From Phlebiopsis flavidoalba (Eukaryota > Basidiomycota > Agaricomycetes > Polyporales > Phanerochaetaceae): a stretch of 64,000 nucleotides of DNA. Of the stretch, positions 10,430 through 22,189 are shown one piece after another. Both the position numbers and the translations under genes were made by a program. The notes under the pieces were generated by a model, which was given only the letters and a program-made list of their open reading frames with translations, did no database searches and was not told the DNA's origin. The stretch lies in NCBI GenBank assembly GCA_035772785.1, contig JAOCPU010000002.1, forward strand, positions 124,001 through 188,000, read 5' to 3'. Position 1 is the stretch's first letter, and every line of letters begins with the position of its first letter.

Positions 10430-12607
10430 GTACAAAATTAGCAGAGATTGATCGGATCGTTACATGAGGGTACGAGATCTTCTTGCTCGTACTAGCCGGT
10501 CAATTCGCAGACGAAAGAGAGGAAAAGCGAATCGGGATAAGACACGAGTTAGCGGGACGGGCAAATGAGCAAGGCCGTATCGTGGTTGTCCTTCATGCGC
10601 GACTTGAATAATACCGAGAGTTTGATACGATGGGATTGGCAGCTAAAGCCTCGTTCCCCAATCTTGAGTAGAAAGGAGTTCAGACCAAAAAGACTCGTTA
10701 CATTCGTTCCTCACCTAGTCGGCTGCTTCGTTTGGCTAAGAAACCCGTACGGCATATTCATCTGACGCTTGCTAGCAACCCGCGACCGACGGGGATAGGT
10801 GGCTTGCTTCATGCGGAATCAGAACGGGTTTGGTGGGACGGAGAATGACACACTATGTTTGCTAAGGACGACGATGAGCTCGTGGGTGCGGTGGCAGAGG
10901 CGCGTCACTCACCTTGATAAAAAAGCGGCCCGTGGTGCAGGATCCACCACACTACCCCTCTCTAGCTGATGAGCCCCCTGTGGGTCGCCGTCGGGTACCG
11001 TGCCCAACCAGGGGTAAAGTAAACGAAGTGAGTGAGGAAACGTGCCGAAACGAGCGAAGCGGCTGTCCGAGTGAGCACGCGCGTCGACTGGAGGAGGGCC
11101 CGGCCGAATCAAAGGACGGGGCTCACTGGAAACAGAAGAGAATAAGTGAAGTATGTGTACACTACCTTGGGAGTGAGGGAATGAGAAGACTTGAAGCACG
11201 GAGGCGAACGAGAAGAGCGTAGGAACACATGTGGTGAACACGCACGGAATCCAGAGCCTGTGGGGTCTTGCAATTTGCTGCAAGAATCCGAGGAGCAGGA
11301 GTGACGGGGAAAAGGGGTGTAAGAACCGCACGGACGAGGGCGAGAAACACACGCTGAATGAGGAGTAACGTAAGATGTATTGAACGAGCCTCATAATACA
11401 GTCCAACGCTTGGAATGCAGCCTGTTGCAGTACATGACCGCGACTAGGTAAACGGCGATGCGGAATTGTGATGCGCCGTGGTGAAATATTGGACGGTACA
11501 CTCCGGAGTCCAGCCTTGCATGCAGGTCAGACAAAAAGCCCAATGAAACATGTTAGACAGTACTTACCGTCTCTGCAAATGGCCTGACTTCCACCATGGA
11601 CCATCCCTCCTCAGATGGACGGGGCCACAGCGCGTCGCCGGGTGCCGGGCACAACCAGGGTCCGTCGACGCAATGACGGCGGAGGAGAAACGAAAGTCGC
11701 GCACGACGCGTTGCTTTCAAGCGCGCTTATTCATGGGGGCGTGCGAAGCGATATCGTAAGCAGCAACTCTGATTGGCTCAATGGCGCGACTTGCTAGGAG
11801 AGCGCGTCTATGCTGGTAAGGTTTCGTCTCTCACCGTCATCCGCACGCCGTGGACCAGAATCTGGATACTTAAAAGCCCTGCGCAATCGCCCGAGAAAAT
11901 GCGTGCCATGAGGCACACTCTACTCGCGTTGACGAGCTCTGGGGTGCCCGACGATGTCCGAGTCCATGGGTATGTCTTTACAAGCTGCCAGAAGAACCAT
12001 CTCGCGCGTCGATTACAGGCCCAGTTCACGACCCCCATCTCTGCCCTCCAATCCGGTATGGAATGCGCTGAATGAAACCTGTCGCACGATTGAGCACCTC
12101 TTGGGATCGTAGTATCTCGTGGGCCGTTTGGACTCCTTGAATAATTCGGTGCGCTTCGTGTACGCTTTCGTCTTACCACTCGCTCCGACCCGGAGGGTCG
12201 CATTTAGGCCGTGCACGCGTTCTTAGGAAGGCTTTTAGGTGTCTTTTCCGATTGGTCTTCACTGAGAAAAGATCACGAGATCAGAGGACGAGGGGAGTGA
12301 GCGACGTCGCCGTCTCGTCCGAGACGGTCCTCATGGCTATTGCTGTACGTTTACATCCTAGTTTCGCGATCATTATGTTTGTCTCAACACAAACGTAGGT
12401 GGATGTCTACTCGTAGACAACGCGACGTGTGGCGCGTATATTGGACGTAACAGCGGCGTGTGCGTCCTGAGAAGACAAGCACACACCTCATAAAAACGGA
12501 GAACGAACGCACATGTCGTGAAAGAAACAGCGTCACGGCCTCCTCGTGCCCAATAGCGAGTTCTTTGTACGTGTTCCGCATATGACGCCGGGGGGGGGGG
12601 GGGGGGT

Positions 12608-12681
<74 letters not shown>

Positions 12682-12940
12682 CGTCGCGGTGCTGATTATG
12701 TGTGTAGACTCTGTCGTCCAGAGACTGGTGTCGTGGTTGCGATGGGCCGGGGATCCCGGGCCCATACCTCTGAGTGAGCGGACGCTGCTGCAGGTTTCAC
12801 GCAGTGTTTGGCTGCGCATGGCTTCGTAGGACGTGGGGGCTTATGCACCATGGACCTTACTTGGTGGTTGTCCGGTTTCTCGGCATGCGAAGGCGACGAG
12901 AGGTTCGCCCGACCCGCTGAGAGCTCGGACCTCATTGAAT
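10430..12940. repeat. Diverged repeat copy R1 (partner of 16270-17600)
   Basis: Three blocks recur in the same order and orientation in R2. The region around 10475-10530 matches 16300-16350 (GTACYAGCCGG...CGCAGACG). The region around 11635-11800 matches 17280-17410, sharing GTAAGCAGC...TGTGATTGGCT-like sequence. The region 12808-12930 matches 17462-17590, sharing GCGAGGGCGACGAGAGGTTCG-like sequence. R1 is longer, partly because of the poly-G tract. The nature of the repeat is unknown; no protein is recognisable in either copy. Confidence 0.5.
12590..12681. repeat. Poly-G tract
   Basis: Seventeen G, then TGA, then seventy-two G. On the minus strand it gives a spurious polyproline frame. Such a long homopolymer is rare in genomes. 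It may be a real G-quadruplex-forming microsatellite or a read or assembly artefact. Confidence 0.9.
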
Positions 12941-14599
12941 ATTTTGCCAGTCACGTAAATAGTCTATGCCGAATCCTTCGCGTCATTATTCTCGGTGAGC
13001 TACACTCCGAGCCATCTTTTCAAAGACAAGCTCGCTCAACGTTAGATCAAACATGCCCGGCCTTTCTAAGCATCTCAATATCTGGCCTTTCGACTGATGT
13101 GAGCTGCGGCTCGCTCCCAAGTAGCCAGGCCAGCTGTAGAATTCCTATGCTGCTGAGTCCGGTATATGTACCCAGTGCTGGCATGTGGGCTGTGACGGTC
13201 CTGCATAAAGTATACGGACAGGCCCCAGAAGCAAGAGCGAACTTAAGGCTCCTATAATCAGCTATATGTCTCTGATTAGCCAGCATAATTTCACGACATG
13301 CAATGCGTCTAACTCACTGGCGTTGAGGTTGAGCTTTTATGAAATAAGTAACGTGTAACTCCTCAGTTTGTTATATATTATCGCAGATATCATGTTGGAA
13401 TTATACTGACATCCAATTCACCTGCCACAATGATGGTGGCGATCGATGCAAATCCGGTGGGTTTGAGCCGCCGTGCGATTGCCTTGGAGAATTGATGATG
13501 AAACTTCGGAGCTTGGTGAGTTTAGTGCCTTTGCCTAGATCAAGGCCGAAGGTGATTGATATCGTTGGGTATTCCGATAACTTCCACACACGTACCATAC
13601 CAGTATCTTGCAGCCAGAGCTTTTGCGATGTTGCCCTCAAGCTCTCTTATGGGAATATTTTTTCCTTGGTGCATTAACTGTTAAATTGAGTCTTCGATTC
13701 AAAAAGCTGATTGGTAGTGAGAATAAAGAGCAACGATCCCAAGCAAAAACAATGATGTTACGACGTACCTATCCAGTATAGTACCCTGCTGCATAGACAA
13801 GATCACCGGATCTGTCGAATCATCGATTGGTTTTACTAGTGCTGGCACCGATTGCAGGTTGGATAGTGACGTTCCAGAGCGGCATATATTCATTATTCAT
13901 TGAATTCATACTGACATCTGCGGGTGCATTCATTGTTTGCGCCTAATATGCCAATGACATGAGCGAAAGATCTCTGCGCAAAATTGTAGCATGATAGCAA
14001 ATAGTACTTGTAGTATGACACCTACAGAGATTAATCGTTTATCAGATGTTTGTACATCATTTGGCCATTGACCACCCTAGTCTGGTGTTCTTAGGCTCTT
14101 CAACTTGTGATAAATTGAGCGGTAGCATTCGAGTCAAGCCATTGATCTGAACCAGAGTGTAGTTTTATATCCACCGCACATGCAGCAATTTGGGACCGCT
14201 GATATATAAGCTGTGGAAAATTTCGGAAATCATCGAACAGTTATCAGTTTTTTGATCATGGAGTACATTCTATATAAGAATCAAACATCACTGACCTTGA
14301 TATGATTGTTCTTTTAGAGAGAAAATACGATGATTGTTAGCTTATAAAGTACAAATCGCACGAAAACCAAACACTAGTACTAACCTGGATGACTTTGGTT
14401 CGTAAAAGTGATGGCCAATGCGGGAGTGATTGGTATCCAAGTATGACTGTTAGATTCTGAACCCTCTGACGATATGGAGACTGTTGAAATGACTATAAGA
14501 GGGTTCCAGTGATCTGGGCATCGTGGTCGATAGAGCTTCCACAAAGACCTCGACTAAAATCATTGCCTAGAGTTTTGACAGCTGGGAAGGCTGTGTAAA
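12941..14599. other. AT-richer stretch, no confident gene
   Basis: No family was recognised. A minus-strand frame at 13699-13893 with a hydrophobic segment (TSLFLLGIVALYSHY) could be the degraded continuation of the membrane-protein copy 2 located upstream on that strand, but the link is not demonstrable. Confidence 0.35.
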
Positions 14600-15720
14600 A
14601 ACGAGTATTAAACGTGAGTTAATAGAAACACTATACACAGTAATGTCAACGCACAAAGAAGATCCGGGCTAAAAGTGAATGTGGCGCGCTGGTCGAAATT
14701 GTATATGAAGGAGCCCCAAGTCTGGTTAGCCGTACTCAGTGCAAGAGTCTGATTTTGAGGTATGGAAACCGCAGGTGAGCAGTTGACTGTGTATATTGAC
14801 GCATTGACCTCCACTGTTCCGACCGCGGATGGTACTGCTGGGATGAGATCATATACTATATTATCTTGCAGCCCTGGTGTCGTAGGATACTGATCATACA
14901 CCGTCAGTATGTTCCATGCCTCCGGTGTGCTAGGGGCGACATTTTAGGCTCCTCTGCATGGCGCGATGATACGTTTGTGTCAACGTACTTGAAGTCATAG
15001 CTAATGTTGGACAGCTGCGTGGGATATATCGACTCTACCGTCGTGTTGACAGGAATAACATGAAGTAGCGCGGGTATCGTGACGTGTAAGACGAGTATGC
15101 CGCCTAGATATAACGCAATTAAAGTCACTCCCAAAGGCGCAGCGGAGGTTGAAAATTGCTGTAATATGGTTGTGATTGCAGAAACAACTCCGAGCCAAGC
15201 GTTATTTTTATCGTGAACTGCAGTCAGCGTTTGGCGGGCTCCGCATGTCGCGAGCGAGGGAGAGACGCTGCGTGATGAAGACCAGAATTGCCAGATAAAT
15301 CTGTCGAGTTAAGTTTTATTGATTATCGCGGAAATTTCTCAATTCCACATTGTACGCACCGTGCCAAAAGTCTGTGAGGCCATGGTTACTACAGCGGGAA
15401 TCCATGTACTCCATGGCGTAGTTATGTATGCGATGTTCGTTAGTGATGCGAATGAACGACGAATAACGCAGCGTGAATTATAACGAGTGTAACATGAAGG
15501 ATTATGGATGCGATGCGAAGACGATGATAATCTCCTTCCGTGGCAGGTTGAGAGGCTACCTTTATGTCCTCTGATGATTGTTGGACGAGATGCTGGTGCT
15601 CGCAGAGAAGATTTTGTTCCTCTGCGCTTTCCCGAGGTCGAACAGACTCAGACTCCATCCAAACGAAAGGCGAGTAACGAAGAAGGTGATGAAATCGTCT
15701 CGTGGAGATGCTGACAGGAA
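14600..15720 (-). pseudogene. Fragment of basidiomycete membrane-protein family, copy 2
   Basis: Read on the minus strand, the sequence gives the N-terminal half of the same family as at 22.2-24.9 kb. A polar start ending SQPATEGDYHRLR is followed by the first membrane helix IILHVTLVIIHAALFVVH. A second helix is introduced by SAAPLGVTLIALYLGGILVL. An extracytoplasmic block follows, reading GLQDNIVYDLIPAVPSAVG with N-glycosylation-type NAS, NCS, NQT and NIS sites. The 22-kb copy has SLPATEE, LPAAPFGVISIALYL and GLKDNMVYDVIPVVESAVG at the same places. Frames change several times, and the C-terminal half is missing or unrecognisable beyond 14600. Function unknown; probably a decayed paralogue. 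Confidence 0.65.
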
Positions 15721-16269
15721 GAGAATGCGACGAAAGACTGGGGAATAGGCAATTCTGACCTGCCGGCATAAATACACCGAGCGATCAGAAGCATCAATAC
15801 TCTGCAGAAATAAGGAGTGTCAATTGCTGGTGTCTTGTGTGTAATGCAGGCATAGTAGACTCCAAAGATAGTGAGGGTATGTCACCCTGAGGTTCTATAA
15901 ATCATATCCATGCCATGCGGCGACCATTGACGACTTTGCATCCTCAACGCGAAGATTTATTGGTCGACGTTGATGTTCTGCGATTCCAACAGGCTGCTGT
16001 TGAACCTAGTGTTTGTGAACAATCCGGCATCCACAGGTAGACGTTATGCGAGCATGTTATGACGGAATGTATCCCGCAAAGCGGACAGCACGACAGCGAA
16101 GTTGCTTGCTTTGCAAGAGAAGATAAGCTTCACATAAAAAACAAAAATATGAGACGCACGTTAGCGGTCAGACGAGCCATCGCTGACCCCGCGACCTTCA
16201 AAAGTGGTGCCTGAAGATATCGGAACAGGTGTGCGTGGTTCGAGTACATCATCAGAGATTTAAAAAAAG
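15721..16269. other. No recognised gene
   Basis: Only short frames without motifs. It may hold the 5' flank of the minus-strand membrane-protein copy 2. Confidence 0.35.
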
Positions 16270-17600
16270 ATTGATTCCATTGTTACACATGTGAGCGAGG
16301 TTTTTCCTGCTTGTACCAGCCGGGCCAATCCGCAGACGGCAAGGGAGAAGAACGAGAGCCGAGGCACGGCTTGGCAACACGAACGAGTCGGAGAGGCCGA
16401 ATCGTGATGAACTTTGAACACGAATCGAAAAAACGGGGCCCGAAGCCTTCGGTTCGATGTGATTGGTATGCATGAGATTTGACGCAATTTACGAGACGGG
16501 TAGAACGCACTTTCCGGCGCAGAAGACGCGTTTATGTCCATCCCCGAAATCGGCTTGGAGTGGCATCTAGCTGGCATGCTTTGTGGCTGTGTAGCAATAG
16601 AAAACCGTGACGTGCACTAAAAGCTGCCGTGATGTTCATGCATCCGATTCTCGGTGATGACTCGCGACCAATGGGATGAGCTGCGTTGTGTGAGGACGGA
16701 CGATGCACATATGAATGGCAGATCCGTCACCACGAGTGTACTCATTGCACTTCCTCGTAATGTACACTTTTTGCGGGAATGCAAAACCAGAGCAAGTGAA
16801 GCAGAACGAGTCACGACACAGGTGAAAATTCCCTAAACCACACGACATTGACTGCGCGCATCAAAGTATGGTGAAAAAGCACGTTACTCACCGGGCAGGG
16901 CAGAAGCGGCTCATCCTCCTCATGGAACCACTTCACATGACTGGGTACTATGTAACGTCAACCAGGAGCTTAGGACATACGACGTTCACAATGATCGAAT
17001 CGATGCGGAGGTGAAAGCAAGTGTATTCTGCGTATATTGGGGTACACCAGAGGTTGCTAGATGCGATATAGAAGGCGGCTCAGCGAGGCGAGGAGCGACT
17101 CGGCGATGCATCAATGCATATTACATCTGCTAGGCAACAGATTCTGAATCAGTCTACGAATGTATTGGAGGAGGCATGGTCACTCACATGGTAAGCGGAA
17201 ACCCCAAAAAACCCCACCACTAGCTATATCGTCATCACCTCCGACCCACCTCTAGGCCTAGACCTTCACAGGGCCATTGTGCCTCACCAAGGACGAGCCA
17301 CGACCGCAGCGAACAAGGGTCCAGACACGACGCGCAATTTGGCTCCAGAGCAATTAAAACGAAGCGTGGGAAACCATGTGGTAAGCAGCTGTGATTGGCT
17401 GGTCAGACAATTAGGTGCGAGCGCGCCCATTTTGGCACTTGTCTCCTACCATCTGTATGCGCATGGCTACTTACGACGTGGGGCCTGTGTAGCATGGACC
17501 TTGCTCGTTGCGACTCGGGCGGCTGCCCCGTGGCTCGTTAGGCTCATGCGAGGGCGACGAGAGGTTCGTCCGATTCGTTGCAAGTCAAGCTCGGACCAGC
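16270..17600. repeat. Diverged repeat copy R2 (partner of 10430-12940)
   Basis: Collinear with R1 in three blocks (near 16300, 17280-17410 and 17462-17590) in the same orientation. It lacks the poly-G tract and about 1 kb of R1. The divergence suggests an old duplication or two members of an unknown repeat family. Confidence 0.5.
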
Positions 17601-18867
17601 AACCTCTCTCTCCCAGCGGCACTTTCAGGAATCCTTACTCTTGACGAGCTGCTCTGCACTGGATGCACTCAAAACCCTCGGACTGTTGGATTATCTCTTT
17701 CATGGCGTACATGTGGTTTTTGGGGCGCCCTCTTGGCTGTTCATGTGCGTTTCTTGCTCCTCCTCTTCAAGCTGCTCTCGCGGTCTAGTCACGGGGGCGT
17801 GCCCAAGTCAACGTCAATATGTTTCGACCACTACCATAGCACCTGGTCATTTCGTGGTCCGCACCCCAGTCACGGAGAAGACTATTGTCGTCGACAGAAT
17901 GAAGAACTCCTCGGCTGTCGCATTCGTGGAGACCCATTCGACTAATTCTCCTTAGGGCAGACCTGTCACTTTCCCTCATGAAACAAAAAACAACAGTAAC
18001 GAGCTGTTCAAACAAGTCCGTAACCATCCACTGTACCACTGGCCGCGATCAGGTGCTTCTTTCCGGGCCCACTCCTCGCCACTGTCGGCTTACAACAAAT
18101 ACAAGTACCACGCCAACTCGTCCACACTCACCCTGTACACCACCAACTTTTCAAAATCCTTTCATCGTACAGATGCTGCAGCGCCTCATCTGCTGGATCC
18201 GCCGCATCCCTCGCCGCGCCGAGCTGGTCTCGCTGCCCGTTTGTCGCCGTCTCGCCCGAAACGGCGCTCACTACTATCGTCGTACGTTCTCTTCTCTTTA
18301 TCCTTTCTGTGCGTATGTTGACATAGGGCATAGGTGAATACGAAGGGTGTGGATTGTGTGCGTGGACCGCATACATCCCAGGAAAAAGCGGCACACGGGC
18401 CACAGGAGAAGAGGAAGCGTACATCCCGCAGATCAGAGGACACGCCCACGCAGTCCACGCGGAAGAAAAGGCGTAAAAGCCTCTTCGCGCCCAACTGCAA
18501 ACCCTTGGTACGTCGTTCCTTTGGTAACACGGCGTCATGGTGCTCACAGCACACCATCTCTCTCACAGTCGCGCAAACGCTCGCGTAGGGAGCGGGCGTC
18601 GTGGGTGTGGTTCGCTGGCAATCCAGGAGAGCATGCCTCCGTGCGAGCGGGTGCTTTTGGAGATGTTCATGCGGTGAAGACCACGATGCACGTTCCACAA
18701 TTCAGTCTCTAGTTCGAAAAATTCGACTCACATATTTGTATATCCCGAATAATCGTCTTTTTTAATGACTAGTCCCATGAAATACTCGTGGCGGATATTG
18801 TGATCTACGTCCAAATGCATACACACACCACGTACGAAACATCATATTACTAGCGCATACACCCACT
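17601..18867. other. No confident gene
   Basis: Open plus-strand frames at 17578-17955 and 18334-18712 are Ser/Thr/Arg-rich and match nothing I recognise. The minus-strand frames are their shadows. The stretch ends at the 3' end of the minus-strand carboxylesterase. Confidence 0.35.
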
Positions 18868-21216
18868 TCATAACGGCTCCCTCACCGCCAGCTCCCCCAA
18901 GAACTGCATCTCTGCCTCCCTGAACCTATCCTCCGTCACATTCACAGGCGCCGGCGCATCGTACACCGTCAACAGCCTGGGCTCCGCCGCTGTGTACTGC
19001 GGCCAGACCGCGCGCTCCCGTTTTCCGTTAGGGTCGAGGCGACTGACGAACCGGATGATGTAATCTCTCCCTGGGCCGGAGAGGAAGAAGGGCAGGTCGG
19101 TGCCGTGTGCCTGATGGGGTGGCATTAGTCTTTTCTTCCTGCTTTCAGGGAAGGGTGAGACGTACGGAGCCTAGTGGGATTGCCGTTGCAGCGGCTTTGC
19201 TCACTGTATGTCATAGACTGATGGTGAACAGGGGGCATAAAAAGAGCGGTGAGTACGTACAGAAAGACCAGGCTGGGGCGCGACGACCGGGCGCGACGGA
19301 GATCAGACGTCGCGGGATTTGGAAGGCGAGGTCGCCGTGGAAGGTGGCGAGGCGTTTGAATTGCGCAGAGAGGGGTGGAATCGGGGAGGGGTCTTCTGGG
19401 TAGAGCGATAGGAGTGTACTCAGCTCTTCAGCTGAAGCGTGAGGGAGATAGTTTGTGGCGAGGAAAGTACGAAGTTCGGGCGCGGTGCTGAGAGTACGGA
19501 GCAGTGATCAAACAGACGAGATGGAAGTACCGACGTGATATTGGCGTCCCACATCGTGAATGCTGTCCCCTCGTCGTTGACATTCTACGCCATCTCTCAT
19601 CAGCATCCAGCCTCATATCTCGAAAAGATTAGAACTCGCCCCTGACACAAACGGGATATCCGCCACCCTTCCCTCGAGCACCAGCCTCTGGAACGGTTCT
19701 GGCCAAGACAGCCCATCCGAACGGGGTGTCCACGCCAAATTCAACGCCTACTCGCATCAGCCCTCCTCCTGCGCCCGTTGCATTCCCACTCACCGAATAT
19801 GAATCCACACTGGGCGACGCATCCTGCGCTGCCTTCAGTACATCATACTCCACACCTCTCAAACACTCAATCTCGTCCCTGGATCCAGCGCACCCCAGCG
19901 GCTCTGACAATTCTGTCGAACTCCCCTTGCCCATTCACGACAGACCCCACGGGCACAGGCCCGCCCGAGCCCATCCACGCGGCATGAAACAGCCCTTCCG
20001 TTCCGCGGGCGTCGAGCATGTGCAACGCGATGGATATTGCGCCCGCCGACCAGCCGACTCTACGCGTCGTCAGTAGTCGAAGCTGCCCGGAGAGGGAGGA
20101 ACATACAGGGTAACGCGGGAAGCGTCTCCGGAGAAGGCGGCAATGTGGGTTGGATCCATTGGAGGGCAAGGCGTTCTGTCGGGTGTGTGAGTGGTGTGAG
20201 TAGGCACACAGGAAAATTGAAGGGAAGTGTACGGTCGTGAAGGCCGATGTTTGAGACGCCAGAGTTGAGGACTTGGGTCCCGGCGAGGAAGCCGAATGCT
20301 AGCGTGATTTTGTTTCAATCAGTGTGGGGATGGTGAAGCGGGAAACGTACTGGAGACTCTGTGCAAACGCGTCAGCATATAGTGACCTGGAATGGGGGTC
20401 CCAGAGACAAACCGATAGTTCATGCTGACGAATATGAAAGGTTCTTGAAGTTCGATAGAGCGATTTAGAAGAGCTGTGGGGTCGTTGCTCGGGCTGAATT
20501 GCTGAATGAGCTAGAGCCATGATGAGATATATGGGGTCTCGCGCACCTCAAAGTCGATGTCCCTCCCTCTTCAAAGCCGCCTAAGCGAGTAGATTAGTAC
20601 CGTCAATGTTGCACTCATACACAAAGGTTCTTGCCTCCAGATATCCACTAGGAGGTACTCTCGTTAGCCGAGTTTTTTTAAACCCGAGGACCGTATCTTA
20701 CCGCAACGACAGGTAACTTAGCACCGTCCGGCACGTCCGATGGCTTCCACACGTTCAAAGTCAAAACCTAACGAAGGATTTTTTGGTAAACGTTCGAATA
20801 TAGTCTGAAAGGATGCTCGAAACACTGACAGTCTTCGGCTCCGGCTCCTAGAGGATTCGCCAACTCCGCCTCATACACCTCGCTAAACACCTCAAACCCC
20901 GGTGGTATGAAGTTTGGAGGGATTTTGTTGTGGACATGCCGGGCCAAATGCGGTCGCGTCGTGCGCGCCCTGGTACGGCTCCGGCACGACGGGGAGGCGG
21001 AAGCGTAGGCCGCCGACGCTAGTCCATGTTAGACTCTAGACAAAAGCAAACCACAGAGACATACGGTGGTTTGGCAAACGGGATACCCAGGAAGGTGTTG
21101 ATGAGGCCGCGCGAGGTGCCGGTGAAGGTGCCGTTGTCAAGAGTTACGACGGGTGCGAGAGTCGAGGCAAGCGCGAAGGTGCTATAGGCAAGAGTCGGGA
21201 AGATTAGCTTCTCCAT
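18868..21216 (-). CDS. Type-B carboxylesterase/lipase (alpha/beta hydrolase), frame-disrupted
   Basis: The product is expected to be a secreted serine esterase of the COesterase family. From the start at 21216 the protein opens with a hydrophobic signal-like segment (LIFPTLAYSTFALAST) and then the family N-terminus LINTFLGIPFAKPP. Near 20730 the frame reads LNVWKPSDVPDGAKLPVV, and near 20440 ELQEPFIFVSMNYR. The nucleophile elbow appears as GWSAGAISIALHM around 20060 (usually GESAGA). Near the C-terminus HGTDLPFFL carries the catalytic His, and the stop is at 18868. Length and order fit the family (about 550 residues plus introns). The pieces lie in different frames; some breaks are introns, others need indels. 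Substrate unknown. It is either a pseudogene or a gene carrying sequence errors. Confidence 0.72.
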
Positions 21217-22189
21217 TTGTGCTGGGCTTGCCGAACCAGGGCGTCATGTCGTATGCATCTTATACCGCGTCGAGAAACGCGCGAGTGGCGGGTGCAGGAT
21301 CGTCGAGAAATGCGCGAGTAAGACATATGTCGAGCCTGTTTGCCTAGCGAGGTCGGTGTCGGGTCAGCAAAACAGAGTCATTCCTCTCGGCTACACCACA
21401 TTCAATTAGAGCGTACCTTCTACACCCGTCCAAATTTAGGTTGCGGCGAAAGATACCCTCACGAAGAGTGCTTGATACAAAACGTTACGTCGCATTCGCA
21501 CTCCGCCCGGCGGCTATCACCTGCATTTCTCACGACTTCAAGAGTTTGGAGTGGTTTCACTGTTAGACGAGTGGTAGTCTGCTACGCTACCGCTGCGCCT
21601 ACCGCCGATTCCCCTGTATGGGACGTGAGGGGGGATAGGCAATTACTCCGCGATTTAAACATAGAAAGTCATGACAGGTCCAAGAGCTGGTATCCATAAC
21701 TGACATTCGTGAGCTGTGCACAACGTAATGTGACAGAGCTGTGGTGAGGAATGCCAGCAAATAATCTGATAGAATGCCTATATCTGTACAAGATATATAC
21801 AACATGCCTTTTCTAGCAAACGAGACCTTATGCAAAGAATGAAATAAAGCGTGAAATATAAGTAGACGTCTAAATGTCTGCCATTAACAGATCAAATTAA
21901 ACCGGCAAACCGTAGGGAGGCTAGAGGCGCCAATCAGCTCATCACGTGAAAGTGGTTATACCCTCTTGTTGACCGATTCCTCCAGGGGAATCGGAAATCA
22001 CATTCCCGCGGGTACTCCTTGATATCAATCATGTATAAGTCGATGGATAATCAATTTCTGACAGACTTCTGGTTACACAACACTAAGTAATCATCAGAAG
22101 CAACCAACAAGCCTGCCAGTGAACATATAAGTAGCTCGCAAGAAGGCCTCGGGTATAGCGAATTCTGTGTCCTTATCCCGCTCGTCATC
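21217..22189. other. Intergenic, between divergent genes
   Basis: Upstream regions of the minus-strand carboxylesterase and the plus-strand membrane protein. No gene or repeat recognised. Confidence 0.4.

Noticed and set aside
12373..12819. Polyproline protein on the minus strand
   Set aside because: The proline run is only the complement of the poly-G tract; the flanking residues show no conserved sequence.
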